The notes: generated by a model from the letters alone, not told the origin. 64,000 bases of DNA from Rhodoblastus sp964425315 (GCA_964425315.1 CAYRNB010000002.1:28096-92095); one strand, 5' to 3'. Shown: positions 53,189 to 62,961, numbered from the stretch's first letter. A program made the numbers and translations.

Positions 53189-54007
53189 ATGGAAATCTCG
53201 GACCAAATGCGCGTCCTTGCCGTGGCCAACCAAAAAGGCGGAGTGGGCAAGACAACAACCGCGATTAACCTTGGTACCGCTTTGGCGGCAATTGGGGAAA
53301 CCGTACTCATTATCGATCTTGACCCGCAAGGGAATGCGTCGACGGGACTCGGTATTGATCGAAAGCATCGAAAAGTCTCGACGTTTGAGGTCATGACTGG
53401 AGAGCGGGCCATCGAAGCGGCCATCCAGCCGACAGCGGTGCCGCGCCTTTACATTGCGCCGTCGACGCTGGATCTATTAGGCGTAGAGCTGACGATAGCC
53501 AACGAAAAAGATCGTGGATATCGGCTGAGAAACGCCTTACGTTCCATGGCCGAACGAAAGTTTCTGGTGAGCGGCGAGCGAATAACATATGTCTTGGTCG
53601 ATTGTCCGCCGTCGTTGAATTTACTGACGGTCAACGCCCTTGCCGCGAGCAATAGCGTTCTCGTTCCTCTTCAATGTGAGTTTTTCGCTCTCGAAGGACT
53701 TTCCCAGCTGCTGTCGACGGTCGACCAGGTCAAGCGCGCTCTAAATCCGGATTTGACGATTCATGGGGTTGTTCTGACGATGTTTGATTCCCGCAATAAT
53801 CTAGCGGGGCAAGTCGTGGCCGACGTCCGCGCCTTTCTTGGTGACCAGGTTTATGAAACTGTGATACCCCGAAACGTTCGAGTTTCGGAAGCGCCGTCCT
53901 ATGGCAAACCGGTCTTACTTTATGATCTCAAATGTCTTGGGTCGCAGGCTTATTTGAAATTGGCTTCCGAAGTCATACGGCGCGAGAAGGGTCTTCGGGC
54001 GGCGTAG
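53189..54007 (+). CDS. parA: Chromosome partitioning ATPase ParA
   Basis: Moves ParB-parS complexes along the nucleoid. The 272-aa protein has the deviant Walker A NQKGGVGKTTTAINLG near residue 16, the DLDPQGNAS motif and VLVDCPPSLNLLTVNAL. ATG at 53189 has AAAGG seven bases upstream. No N-terminal HTH, as in chromosomal ParA/Soj proteins. parB follows 151 bases later. Confidence 0.97.
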   Translation: MEISDQMRVLAVANQKGGVGKTTTAINLGTALAAIGETVLIIDLDPQGNASTGLGIDRKHRKVSTFEVMTGERAIEAAIQPTAVPRLYIAPSTLDLLGVELTIANEKDRGYRLRNALRSMAERKFLVSGERITYVLVDCPPSLNLLTVNALAASNSVLVPLQCEFFALEGLSQLLSTVDQVKRALNPDLTIHGVVLTMFDSRNNLAGQVVADVRAFLGDQVYETVIPRNVRVSEAPSYGKPVLLYDLKCLGSQAYLKLASEVIRREKGLRAA

Positions 54008-54158
54008 GAAAGTGCGGTAGCGAGTTGTAAGCTCCGCAATGCTGGTCACTGTGTCGGGGGAGGCGCCGTAAAATCGTCTCGACTTGTCTGAGGTTCGGCG
54101 GGCTGCGGTGTGATCTGAGTAAGCAAAATGGGAAACGCAGGTAGGGACGGGGTTCAGC

Positions 54159-55025
54159 ATGGCGGAAGAGGCGCGTAGCCGTCTGGGGCGTGGGCTGGCG
54201 GCGCTGATCGGCGAGGCGTCGTCTTTTGAGAACGAGCCGGCAGGTCAGGCGCACCAAAGGGCGCCAATCGAATTTCTCAAACCCAATCCGCGAAATCCCC
54301 GTCAAACATTCGACGACGGCGGGTTGGACGAGTTGGCAAATTCGATTCGAGAACGCGGAATCGTTCAACCAATTTTGGTGAGACAATTGGCGGGCGTCGC
54401 AAATGTTTATGAAATCATCGCCGGCGAGCGTCGTTGGCGGGCTGCTCAGCGTGTCGGCCTGCATGAAGTGCCAATCATCATCATCGAGGCGGATGACCGC
54501 CAATCATTAGAGTTGGCGATTATTGAAAACGTTCAGCGGTCAGATTTGAACGCGCTGGAAGAGGCGACGGGGTACGAGCGGCTGACGTCAGAGTTTTCCT
54601 ATAGCCAAGCGGATCTTGGGAAGATCATCGGCAAAAGTCGAAGCCATGTGGCGAATACGCTTAGGCTTTTGAAACTACCCGATGAGGTGAAAAAATATGT
54701 CATCGAGGGTAGTATTTCAGCCGGGCATGCGCGTGCTTTGCTGTCTTGTGAGCGGCCGGAACAAATTGCGCGCCAAATTGTTGATGAGGGTTTGACGGTA
54801 AGAGATGTCGAGCAACTGGTGCAATCTCACGGACAAATTGCTAGAAAACCAAGGTCTAAAGACGGGACGGAGTCGGATGCGGACACCCGAGCACTCGAGA
54901 ATCTCTTGAGCGACTTGCTCGGGTTGAAAGTGAAGATCGCAAATCGCGGTGAGTCTGGCGATGTGCGAATTCATTATAAGTCTCTCGATCAACTAGACCT
55001 TCTGTGTAAACGCTTGCAGGGATAG
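54159..55025 (+). CDS. parB: Chromosome partitioning protein ParB
   Basis: CTP-dependent DNA clamp loading at parS. The 288-aa protein has the N-terminal ParA-contact region RSRLGRGLAALIGE, the CTP-binding box with IVQPILVRQ and IAGERRWRAAQRVG, the ENVQRSDLNALEEA segment, the HTH KIIGKSRSHVANTLRLLKLP and a C-terminal dimer domain. The two parS sites are upstream. Convergent with holA. Confidence 0.97.
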   Translation: MAEEARSRLGRGLAALIGEASSFENEPAGQAHQRAPIEFLKPNPRNPRQTFDDGGLDELANSIRERGIVQPILVRQLAGVANVYEIIAGERRWRAAQRVGLHEVPIIIIEADDRQSLELAIIENVQRSDLNALEEATGYERLTSEFSYSQADLGKIIGKSRSHVANTLRLLKLPDEVKKYVIEGSISAGHARALLSCERPEQIARQIVDEGLTVRDVEQLVQSHGQIARKPRSKDGTESDADTRALENLLSDLLGLKVKIANRGESGDVRIHYKSLDQLDLLCKRLQG

Positions 55026-55068
55026 TGTTGTCCTGCGCACGGATGACTTATTGAAACGCGCCCCACGA

Positions 55069-56094
55069 TCAGCTTTGCGGGTACGGCAGGGAGAGAAAGA
55101 GACTAGTCGCATATTCCTCACCAAGAATGTTGTTCTTCCGTAGCTTTCGTGTGACGTCATAAAGCGCGTCGATTCCAGACGCTATTTTGGTCGTCGATAT
55201 GCGTCGGAGATGGTCAGCTATCATCGCTTTGCGGCTATAGCCGTTTGTTTGTCGCAATAAAGCGTCGAGAACAGCAGTAAAATCCGCGCCGCGTTCAATT
55301 TCTACACGACAGCGATGGAGATTTAGGGCATAGCGCGTAGCGGCGCCAATAATCGAACCGATCTCGGCGCCAAGTTGCGTCGCCTTCGTCAGTAGTTCCA
55401 ATATGAGGTTGGAATTCCCTGAAAATATCGCGATGGCGGCAGCATTGATGCCAAGCGCCGATGCATCGTGCAGAATATTGTTAATGCATTCAAGTGTAAT
55501 CGACTCTTGACCTCGAGAGTAGAGTATTAGTTTCTCAATTTCCGCACGGGTTGAAAGGCGGTTTTCCCCCAGTTTGGCGCCAAGGGCGTCGCGGGCGTCG
55601 GGCTCGATCGACAAGCTAGCCGTTCTTAACTCGGTGTCTATCAATCTTTGAATGTCCCTAGCTTCGTCTGGTCGACATTCGATGGAAGCACCAAAGGGCT
55701 GTTTTTCGATCCACTTCCTTAGAGCGGCGTCGCGCTTCAACTCTCCCGCTTGGAGAATGATGGCGCAATCGGCGGGCGGAGCTCGAGCGACAAGCTCAAG
55801 CGCGGGCAACGGCGATTTTAGGCCTACGGAGATTCGAATCGCGCGACGCGCTTCTCCGAACAATCCAATGGAGTTGGCTTCATCAACTAACGTCAATGGA
55901 TCGGCGGCGATCTGATCGCCCGAGAAATCAGTCAGTTGCATCGGGTTGTTGGATCTCCCGATAAATGAGCGGATCAACTTCCGGGACCGTTCATAGATGA
56001 GACCCTGGTCACCGCCAAAAAGCAGAAAGATAAAATGGTCTCTACTTGGCCTTTCTAAATATCGGTCCGCATCGGGGTGTGGAATGGCCGGCAT
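55069..56094 (-). CDS. holA: DNA polymerase III delta subunit HolA
   Basis: Clamp-loader subunit that opens the beta clamp. The 341-aa protein fits the delta fold: DHFIFLLFGGDQGLIYERS at the N-terminus, the LIDTELRTASLSIEPDARDALGAKLG segment, NRLSTRAEIEKLILYSRG and a C-terminal helical part. It follows lptE by two bases on the minus strand; leuS-lptE-holA is the normal order next to parB. Confidence 0.92.
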   Translation of the reverse strand: MPAIPHPDADRYLERPSRDHFIFLLFGGDQGLIYERSRKLIRSFIGRSNNPMQLTDFSGDQIAADPLTLVDEANSIGLFGEARRAIRISVGLKSPLPALELVARAPPADCAIILQAGELKRDAALRKWIEKQPFGASIECRPDEARDIQRLIDTELRTASLSIEPDARDALGAKLGENRLSTRAEIEKLILYSRGQESITLECINNILHDASALGINAAAIAIFSGNSNLILELLTKATQLGAEIGSIIGAATRYALNLHRCRVEIERGADFTAVLDALLRQTNGYSRKAMIADHLRRISTTKIASGIDALYDVTRKLRKNNILGEEYATSLFLSLPYPQS

Positions 56095-56096
56095 GG

Positions 56097-56642
56097 TTAG
56101 CTTCGGTCGGTCAAAGCAACGGCGATCCGTGTTCTAATTTGATCGGCAATGGACTTGGCATTACGAATTTCTGCGTCGCGGGCGGCTCGGACATTCGAAA
56201 GGCGCTGGCTAGTGCGATCATAAACGACCAACGAGGTGACATTTCCTGCGGTAATCGGTTTATCGCCGCCAGCGATAGGGAAGAGCTTATAGTCGGCGTC
56301 GACGCTTACGTCGCCCGATTCAGCTTGTCCGGTGTAGGTATTAATGGTTGGAGTCCCCATGCGTTCATGCAGATTAACGACGAGCCGGTATTTTGACGCG
56401 GGTGAAGATCCTGTTCCATTAAGAGCGAAAATCAAATCGTTTTCGACGTAATGTCCGAGGCGGTTGGGAATAGGTTCAATTTTTATGGCCCGCATTTCCG
56501 TGCCCACTGAGCCGCCGGCGACATTTGGGCCATAGAGCGGCCGAATGCAGCCAGAAAGCCCGATGATCAAAGCGAGGACAGAGGCCTTCGTACAAAGGGA
56601 TCGGATCATCGCGATGGTGTTTGCCCCATTATATGACGACAT
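56097..56642 (-). CDS. lptE: LPS-assembly lipoprotein LptE
   Basis: Outer-membrane lipoprotein plug for LptD. The 181-aa precursor has a signal with hydrophobic core ASVLALIIGL and lipobox LSGC (Cys32), followed by RPLYGP, the typical LptE start of the mature part. ATG at 56640-56642 has AAGGA six bases upstream and overlaps leuS by 14 bases; a start at 56609 would give a shorter signal peptide. Sequence conservation of LptE is low, so the call rests on lipobox, length and context. Confidence 0.85.
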   Translation of the reverse strand: MSSYNGANTIAMIRSLCTKASVLALIIGLSGCIRPLYGPNVAGGSVGTEMRAIKIEPIPNRLGHYVENDLIFALNGTGSSPASKYRLVVNLHERMGTPTINTYTGQAESGDVSVDADYKLFPIAGGDKPITAGNVTSLVVYDRTSQRLSNVRAARDAEIRNAKSIADQIRTRIAVALTDRS

Positions 56643-59244
56643 TGACGATCCTTTGCGGCACAACGATCACCCTTTTAGGTGGTCGGCCGTCTAGCGCGCG
56701 TTGAACAAAATCCAACTTCAACGTGGCCGTTGCAATATCATTCTGTGTCGCGTTTCGCGCAATGGAAAGATCGCCGCGTTTCTTTCCATTAATCTGCACC
56801 GGCAGCAATAGCACGTTATCAACGACAAGAGAACGATCTGCAGTAGGCCAAGGCGATTCGGCGATTGGAATCTCGCCGCCAAGTCCTGCCCAGCATTCTT
56901 CGGCGAGGTGTGGCATCATCGGCGCGAACAGCTGGATCAAAATCCGACCGGCTTCGAGAAATGCCCCTTTTAGATCAGGGCCTGCCGACGGAGTGTCGAT
57001 GCTAGCGAGTAGATCTGTCAGCTGATTGGCCAACTCATATACTTGCGCGACGCATAAGTTGAATTGAAGCCGGTCCAAATCTTCTTCGACATTGACAAGC
57101 GCCTTATGCGCGATTTTGCGTACCTGGGTAGCCTTTTCGCCATAGGACGCGACATTTTCGGCGCCGAGAGAAAAGTCGGCGATATCGGCAATCAAGCGCC
57201 AAAGACGTTGCACGAACTTCCCCGCGCCCTGGACTCGCTCTTCGGTCCAAATGACGTCTTTTTCTGGAGGCGAATCCGACAGCATGAACCAGCGAGCCGT
57301 ATCGGCCCCATAAGTGGCGATAATTTCGTCGGGATCGATCGTATTGCGTTTGGATTTCGACATCTTTTCGATGCCGCCGATTTCAATCGGACGGTCATCG
57401 GCAAGCGCAAATGCCCGCCGGGTTGCGCCTGTCTGCTCGATTCGGATTTCCGAGGGAGAAAGCCAAGCGCCCTCTTCGGATTTATAGGTCTCATGCACGA
57501 CCATGCCCTGAGTAAAAAGGCCTGCGAAAGGTTCGTTCAACCCCACATGACCGGTGGCGCGCATCGCCCGCGTGAAGAAACGTGAATAAAGCAGGTGCAA
57601 AATCGCGTGCTCAATGCCGCCGATGTACTGGTCGACAGGGAGCCAATGGTCAACAGCGGCGCGAGTCGTCGGCGACCGGTCGTTGGTCGGATCCGTAAAG
57701 CGTGCAAAATACCAGGATGAATCCACGAAAGTGTCCATAGTATCGGTTTCACGCTGCGCCGCTCTGCCGCAATGTGGACAATTGACGTGTTTCCACTCTG
57801 GATGTCGGCCGAGTGGATTGCCCGGAGCATCGAAAGAGACATTCGGCGGCAAGATGATTGGCAGACTGTCGACAGGCGCAGGCACGACGCCGCAGGACCG
57901 GCAATGAATAATTGGTATCGGACAACCCCAATAACGCTGTCGGGATATTCCCCAGTCACGTAATTTAAAATTGACCTTTCTTTCGCCGCGCGGCGCGCCG
58001 TCAAGCACCTCCGTTTCAAGCCTGCGAATGATTTCTCCGCGCGCCTGTTGTGAAGACATACCGTCGAGAAAGCGGGAGTTGATCATTTTTCCGTCGCCTT
58101 CATAGGCGGTATCTCTCAAAAAAAATGTTTTTGGATCGGCATCCTCCGGACAGACCACAACAGTATGGCCGAGACCATATGTTTGCGAAAATTCGAAGTC
58201 ACGCTGGTCATGAGCCGGGCAACCGAAAATGGCCCCGGTTCCGTAGTCCATGAGTACGAAATTGGCGACGTAAACCGGCAAAGTCCATTGTGAGTCAAAA
58301 GGATGCTGAACTCGTAGCCCGGTGTCGCAACCCTTCTTTTCCGCTGTCTCCAGCGCGGCGACGGATGTTCCTATTTGCTGGCACTCTTCAATAAACTTCT
58401 TAAGTCTGGCGTCTGAAGAGGCAAGGCTGTCGGCTAAGGGGTGATCGGGCGATAGGGCGATGAATTTGGCACCGAACAGAGTATCGGGCCGCGTCGTATA
58501 AACCTTAATTTCCCCGACAGGCGCCGGCTGCGCCAGGGCAAAGCGCACGAGCGCGCCTTCAGAGCGGCCGATCCAATTTTTCTGCATCAGCCGAACCTTT
58601 TCAGGCCAGCGATCGAGTTTTTCCAGAGATTGGAGTAAGTCTTCAGCGTATGCTGTGATCTTAAAGAACCATTGTGTTAGCTCGCGCTGTTCGACCAAGG
58701 CATTTGACCGCCAACCGCGACCATCGATCACCTGCTCATTGGCTAAAACCGTCTGGTCGACAGGGTCCCAGTTGACCTTGGCGTTCTTGCGATAGACGAG
58801 ACCTTTGGCGAGCATATCAAGAAACATTAGTTGCTGGTGTTTGTAATAACTTGGGTCGCAAGTGGTGATTTCGCGCGACCAGTCGATGGAAAGACCCATA
58901 CTTTGCAATTGCTTACGCATGGTAGCGATATTCGCGTAAGTCCACGAAGCCGGATCGGACCCATGCAAGCGCGCCGCATTCTCGGCGGGCATGCCGAATG
59001 CGTCCCAGCCCATTGGATGCAATACATTGAAACCTCTTGCTCGCATCGCTCGGGCTACAACGTCTCCCATCGCATAATTACGAACATGACCCATATGAAT
59101 CCGTCCCGACGGGTAAGGAAACATTTCAAGGACATAATATTTGGGGCGGGGGTCGTCGTTGCGGGTGACGAAAGTGCCTCGGTCTCGCCAGATTTTCTGC
59201 CACTTCGGCTCGATTTCGCGGGCGTTATAGCGCTCAGGTCGCAT
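56629..59244 (-). CDS. leuS: Leucyl-tRNA synthetase LeuS
   Basis: Class I synthetase charging tRNA-Leu. The 871-aa protein has the HIGH-type PYPSGRIHMGHVRNYAMGD near residue 44, the editing domain (TTRPDTLFGAKFIALSPDHP), KMSKS in GGIEKMSKSKRNTIDP and the C-terminal anticodon domain. ATG at 59242-59244 (MRPERYNAREIEPKWQ) is the conserved start. Confidence 0.98.
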   Translation of the reverse strand: MRPERYNAREIEPKWQKIWRDRGTFVTRNDDPRPKYYVLEMFPYPSGRIHMGHVRNYAMGDVVARAMRARGFNVLHPMGWDAFGMPAENAARLHGSDPASWTYANIATMRKQLQSMGLSIDWSREITTCDPSYYKHQQLMFLDMLAKGLVYRKNAKVNWDPVDQTVLANEQVIDGRGWRSNALVEQRELTQWFFKITAYAEDLLQSLEKLDRWPEKVRLMQKNWIGRSEGALVRFALAQPAPVGEIKVYTTRPDTLFGAKFIALSPDHPLADSLASSDARLKKFIEECQQIGTSVAALETAEKKGCDTGLRVQHPFDSQWTLPVYVANFVLMDYGTGAIFGCPAHDQRDFEFSQTYGLGHTVVVCPEDADPKTFFLRDTAYEGDGKMINSRFLDGMSSQQARGEIIRRLETEVLDGAPRGERKVNFKLRDWGISRQRYWGCPIPIIHCRSCGVVPAPVDSLPIILPPNVSFDAPGNPLGRHPEWKHVNCPHCGRAAQRETDTMDTFVDSSWYFARFTDPTNDRSPTTRAAVDHWLPVDQYIGGIEHAILHLLYSRFFTRAMRATGHVGLNEPFAGLFTQGMVVHETYKSEEGAWLSPSEIRIEQTGATRRAFALADDRPIEIGGIEKMSKSKRNTIDPDEIIATYGADTARWFMLSDSPPEKDVIWTEERVQGAGKFVQRLWRLIADIADFSLGAENVASYGEKATQVRKIAHKALVNVEEDLDRLQFNLCVAQVYELANQLTDLLASIDTPSAGPDLKGAFLEAGRILIQLFAPMMPHLAEECWAGLGGEIPIAESPWPTADRSLVVDNVLLLPVQINGKKRGDLSIARNATQNDIATATLKLDFVQRALDGRPPKRVIVVPQRIVNVVI

Positions 59245-59489
59245 GGGGATTCCGGTTGAGAGACGATCGTTGAAATTCGCCGCAATGAGCATCATTTCCG
59301 CGTTATGGTCAATTGATTCGATTGAAAGCTTCCGCAGCTTCCAATTGTCACCGCCGTTTGATTCCGCTCGGATCCAGTTTTAGATGGGGCCAAATCGGCG
59401 GGCGAATCGAATTGCATCGAAGGCGCAGCGGCGGTCTTTGCCACAGGATGAACCATCGTGGTCATAAATAAGGGACCCCTGGAAAGAAC

Positions 59490-60218
59490 ATGAGCAAGCT
59501 TGCGCCATCTGAGACAGTATCCCGTTTAAATGTGGGCGCGCCGAAGCTTAGGGCTGTGCGCGCGCGTATCGCGCGTGCTTGCCGCGACGTTGGCCGCAAG
59601 GAAGAAGAAATTCATCTCGTTTGCGTTTCGAAAGGGTTTGGCGTCGACGCCATTCGACCGATCCTCGAAGCCGGGCAAAGAGTTTTTGGCGAGAATCGCG
59701 TTCAAGAGGCTATGGAAAAATGGTCCGGTCTGCGCGGTAACTATCCGGATATCGAATTGCACCTGATTGGACCTTTGCAATCTAATAAAGCAGCCGATGC
59801 TGTGGCGTTTTTCGACGTTATTGAAACAGTCGACCGGCCGAAAATCGCCAGCGCAATCGGTAAAGCGATTGGAGCCACCGGCAAAAGTCCGCGGCTCTTC
59901 ATTCAGGTTAACACCGGAGAGGAGCCGCAAAAGGCGGGCGTAGCGCCGTCTGATCTGGGAGCTTTTCTCGCCTACTGTCGAAGCGAAGCCAAACTCAACA
60001 TTGAGGGACTGATGTGCATTCCTCCCGTCGATCAACTGGCTTCGCCTCATTTCGCTATTTTGAAACGTCTGGCGACGGAGTTCGGCCTGAATGAATTGTC
60101 CATGGGTATGAGCGGTGATTTTGAACTGGCGATCGAACTCGGCGCCAGCCACATTCGAGTTGGTTCCGCCATTTTCGGCGAGCGCCGTCGCGCCGCTCCA
60201 TCCGCAATGTCAATTTGA
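59490..60218 (+). CDS. YggS-family pyridoxal-phosphate homeostasis protein
   Basis: PLP-binding protein of the YggS/PLPBP family that maintains vitamin B6 homeostasis; no enzyme activity is known. The 242-aa single-domain TIM-barrel protein has the PLP Lys in HLVCVSKGFGVDAIRP, then RVFGENRVQEAMEKW, ELHLIGPLQSNKAADAV, FIQVNTGEEPQKAG and LSMGMSGDFELAIELGASHIRVG. Its 3' end overlaps the convergent L,D-transpeptidase frame by 172 bases. Confidence 0.94.
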   Translation: MSKLAPSETVSRLNVGAPKLRAVRARIARACRDVGRKEEEIHLVCVSKGFGVDAIRPILEAGQRVFGENRVQEAMEKWSGLRGNYPDIELHLIGPLQSNKAADAVAFFDVIETVDRPKIASAIGKAIGATGKSPRLFIQVNTGEEPQKAGVAPSDLGAFLAYCRSEAKLNIEGLMCIPPVDQLASPHFAILKRLATEFGLNELSMGMSGDFELAIELGASHIRVGSAIFGERRRAAPSAMSI

Positions 60219-60817
60219 AGCCGCGCGCGCCATAGCATTTGAACCTTTCTCATGATGGCTCGCGGCAAGGCGATGCAGCCCGCCGTCGCCGCGAAATCCG
60301 GGCGTGAGAGATGCAAAAAGATGGCGCTGCCCCGTCCAATTACACGTGGCCGCCAATTGAAATCCATCACGCCAATGGTGTCGTAAACGCCATCATTACG
60401 GAATAGATTTTCGGCGGTTGCCCGAAATGGGAGTTCGACCGGGCGATTATACAAATAAGAATGCGGATCGTCGCACCACCCATTTATTGGCTTGATGAAT
60501 TGGCTGTCGGGTCTGAAAGGATTCCACCTATCTGGCCTCCGCAGCCAGGCGAGAATCGTATATCTCCCGACGGGCGTCACACCGTCGCCCTCATGGCGTT
60601 TTGGGCCAATTCCGCTTCGACCAATCGCGCAAACTATTGAATGTGGCCCCATTGAAAGCAAGCCACGTGGCGCACGGCCCGGCAAACGAGGCGCCATTCG
60701 AATGGACACGCGTGAAAAAGAAATGGCGCCACGGGGCTGCAACACATCAGAATTTTGACGAAAAATGGTTGAACGCGTAAATTCTGTCGTCGATGAATGC
60801 GTGCTGAGCTTCTTCAT
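60047..60817 (-). CDS. L,D-transpeptidase family (YkuD-like) protein with long C-terminal overlap
   Basis: A YkuD-fold protein, probably acting on peptidoglycan. It has GPKRHEGDGVTPVGRYTIL, then NDGVYDTIGVMDFN and the catalytic HLSRPDFAATAGCIAL with the Cys nucleophile. No signal peptide is visible. The frame continues about 57 codons past the family's usual end, antisense to yggS, so the normal stop may have been lost. Start uncertain: 60817 (MKKLST) is used, 60697 is possible, and 60865 would overlap cenR. Divergent from cenR, a conserved cell-envelope pairing. Confidence 0.8.
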   Translation of the reverse strand: MKKLSTHSSTTEFTRSTIFRQNSDVLQPRGAISFSRVSIRMAPRLPGRAPRGLLSMGPHSIVCAIGRSGIGPKRHEGDGVTPVGRYTILAWLRRPDRWNPFRPDSQFIKPINGWCDDPHSYLYNRPVELPFRATAENLFRNDGVYDTIGVMDFNWRPRVIGRGSAIFLHLSRPDFAATAGCIALPRAIMRKVQMLWRARLQIDIADGAARRRSPKMAEPTRMWLAPSSIASSKSPLIPMDNSFRPNSVARRFKIAK

Positions 60818-60863
60818 CTCGGTTCGTCCCAGATCGCGCATGGTGTCGGCTATAGGAAGGTTC

Positions 60864-61550
60864 ATGTCGCAGCTACGCCGTATTTTGGTTGTCGATGACG
60901 ATGCCCTGTTGCGCCTTTCGTTGCTCGAACAACTTGCCGTCTATCATGAATTCCTAACCCTTGAAGCAGCAAGTGTCTCGGCTGCGCTCGATGCGGTTCG
61001 AAAGCAACCGGTTGACTTGATCATCATGGATGTTGGCTTGCCGGATGGGGATGGACGCGAAGCGGTCAAAAGGCTCCGGAATGAAGGATTTCAGAAGCCA
61101 ATCATTCTTTTGACGGGACATGATTCCGATAGCGATATCGTTGCCGGTCTCGATTCCGGCGCGAATGATTACGTGAATAAACCGTTTCGATTCGCGGTGT
61201 TGCTGGCGCGCATCCGCGCTCATCTACGTCAACATGAAATGAGCGAAGACGCTACATTCCAAATCGGCTCTTACATGTTTCATCCGGGCGCAAAATTGCT
61301 CATGGCCGGCGGCGGGGAAAAATTGCGGCTAACTGAAAAAGAGACTGCAATTCTACAATACCTCAATCGCGCCAAGGGAGCAGTTGTTTCTCGAGAGGAA
61401 TTACTACGCGAAGTATGGGGCTATAATGCAAATGTCACAACACACACCCTCGAAACGCATATATACCGTCTTCGACAAAAAATCGAAACCGACCCAGCAA
61501 ATGCGCAATTGTTGGTCACGGATGCGGGGGGGTATCGTCTGGCATTCTAA
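60864..61550 (+). CDS. cenR: OmpR-family response regulator, CenR-like
   Basis: A 228-aa response regulator with receiver domain (RILVVDDDALLRLSLLEQL, phospho-Asp in IIMDVGLPDGDG, Lys in DYVNKPFRFAVLLARIRAHL) and OmpR winged helix (LTEKETAILQYLNRAKG, REELLREVWGYN, THTLETHIYRLRQKIE). The pattern matches CenR of Caulobacter and Brucella, an envelope regulator. ATG at 60864 has AGGA upstream. No partner kinase is adjacent. Next to an L,D-transpeptidase gene, fitting envelope control. Confidence 0.88.
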   Translation: MSQLRRILVVDDDALLRLSLLEQLAVYHEFLTLEAASVSAALDAVRKQPVDLIIMDVGLPDGDGREAVKRLRNEGFQKPIILLTGHDSDSDIVAGLDSGANDYVNKPFRFAVLLARIRAHLRQHEMSEDATFQIGSYMFHPGAKLLMAGGGEKLRLTEKETAILQYLNRAKGAVVSREELLREVWGYNANVTTHTLETHIYRLRQKIETDPANAQLLVTDAGGYRLAF

Positions 61551-61655
61551 TAGCCCCTTCAGTTCCTCGACCCATAGCTTGCGCAAAGCTGAGGGCGACG
61601 CACGGCAAAAAAGAAAATGTTATACAGCTGACCTGACAGTCTCGTCGGTGGCGGC

Positions 61656-62108
61656 ATGACATTAGACGCTAATATACAGCTTTTATCCGATCTTCCCATT
61701 TTCTCTGGCTTGGAGCCGGAAGCGCTAAAATTGGTCGCTTTTGCCGCCGAAAAGCGGGTCTTGCGGGCGGGCGATGTGCTCTTTCGTCAAGGAGACTGGT
61801 CAGATAGCGGATATGTAATCGTTAGCGGCGCTGTTGCTCTCGACACGTCGCAGAGCCCTGGCGTGGCGGGCAAAATTGTCGGCGCCGGAGCATTATTGGG
61901 AGAGCTAGCGCTTTTGGTGGCCACCAAGCATCCCACGACAGCCATAGCGCGGCAGAATTCGACGGTCTTGAAAATTTCGAGGGCGCTATTCCTTCGGGCG
62001 CTTGAAGAGTCTCCGGCCAGCGCAGAGAGATTGAAACGGGCCCTGTCGCATAATTTGAGCTTCCTGCGGGCCGAACTGGATAAAACGCGGCGAGCCTTTT
62101 TGGACTGA
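61656..62108 (+). CDS. Cyclic nucleotide-binding domain protein without DNA-binding domain
   Basis: A 150-aa protein that is one cNMP-binding (Crp/Fnr-type) beta-roll: IFSGLEPEALKLVAFAAEKR, VLFRQGDWSDSGYVIVSGAV and GALLGELALLVATKHPTTAIA, then a C-terminal helix. The phosphate-binding cassette GELALL is followed by VATKHPTTA instead of the strict R-[ST]-A form, so ligand binding is uncertain. No HTH, so not a transcription factor by itself. It is 105 bases after cenR. Confidence 0.85.
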   Translation: MTLDANIQLLSDLPIFSGLEPEALKLVAFAAEKRVLRAGDVLFRQGDWSDSGYVIVSGAVALDTSQSPGVAGKIVGAGALLGELALLVATKHPTTAIARQNSTVLKISRALFLRALEESPASAERLKRALSHNLSFLRAELDKTRRAFLD

Positions 62109-62160
62109 ATCCCGCAATTGTCGATATCGCGACTTGAGAGCTAGAAAATTTGACCATAGG

Positions 62161-62961
62161 TCAGAGGCTTAGATTTACGCTCACCGGCACATGATCGGAA
62201 GGGCGCGTCCAACCGCGGGCATCACGAAGGATTTCGATTCCCTTCAGGGCGGGCTCCAAGGATCGCGATGTCCAGATATGATCCAGCCGTCGTCCCTTAT
62301 CGGCCTTGGCCCAGTCAGGAGACCGATAGCTCCACCAAGTATAAAGCTTATCTTTCATAGGAACGAAGCGCCGTAACGCGTCGATCCATTCGCCGTTCTG
62401 CAGAATTAGCTTCATTTTGTCTGTCTCGAGCGGGGTATGGCTGACAACTTGCAATAAGGCGCGATGGCTCCATACGTCATGTTCGTAGGGAGCGACGTTA
62501 AAATCGCCCACTAAAATTGTGTCCCCTTGAACTAGGGCTTCGTTACGCGCAAGGACGTGCATTTCGTCAAGGAAAGCAAGCTTATGCGCAAATTTAGGAT
62601 TTTTCTTGGGGTCGGCTTCATCGCCGCCCGCTGGGACATAAAAATTGTGCAGTCGAATTGAGCGATCGCCGATCCGCATCAATGCGCTTATATGGCGAGC
62701 GTCGCCCATTTGGCAAAATTCAGCTCGGTCTATTTCGAAAAGTGGCAGGCGAGATATGATCGCTACCCCATGATACCCCTTTTGACCGTTTACTTCTACA
62801 TACTCATAACCCATCTTGCGAATTTCAGCGCTAGGAAATTCATGGTCTCGACATTTTGTTTCCTGAAGACAAAGGACATCCGGTCGATATTTGTATAAAA
62901 AATCGCCAACCAAAGGGAGACGCAAGCGAACGGAATTAATATTCCATGTTGTTATTTTCAT
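62161..62961 (-). CDS. xthA: Exodeoxyribonuclease III XthA
   Basis: AP endonuclease/3'-5' exonuclease in base-excision repair. The 266-aa protein has MKITTWNINSVRLRL, DVLCLQETKCRDHEFP with the metal-binding Glu, HNFYVPAGGDE, ILVGDFNVAPYEHDVW, and RRLDHIWTS plus WTRPSDHVPVSVNL with the catalytic Asp-His. ATG at 62959-62961 is the conserved start; ATG four codons upstream has a distant GAGGA. Confidence 0.97.
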   Translation of the reverse strand: MKITTWNINSVRLRLPLVGDFLYKYRPDVLCLQETKCRDHEFPSAEIRKMGYEYVEVNGQKGYHGVAIISRLPLFEIDRAEFCQMGDARHISALMRIGDRSIRLHNFYVPAGGDEADPKKNPKFAHKLAFLDEMHVLARNEALVQGDTILVGDFNVAPYEHDVWSHRALLQVVSHTPLETDKMKLILQNGEWIDALRRFVPMKDKLYTWWSYRSPDWAKADKGRRLDHIWTSRSLEPALKGIEILRDARGWTRPSDHVPVSVNLSL

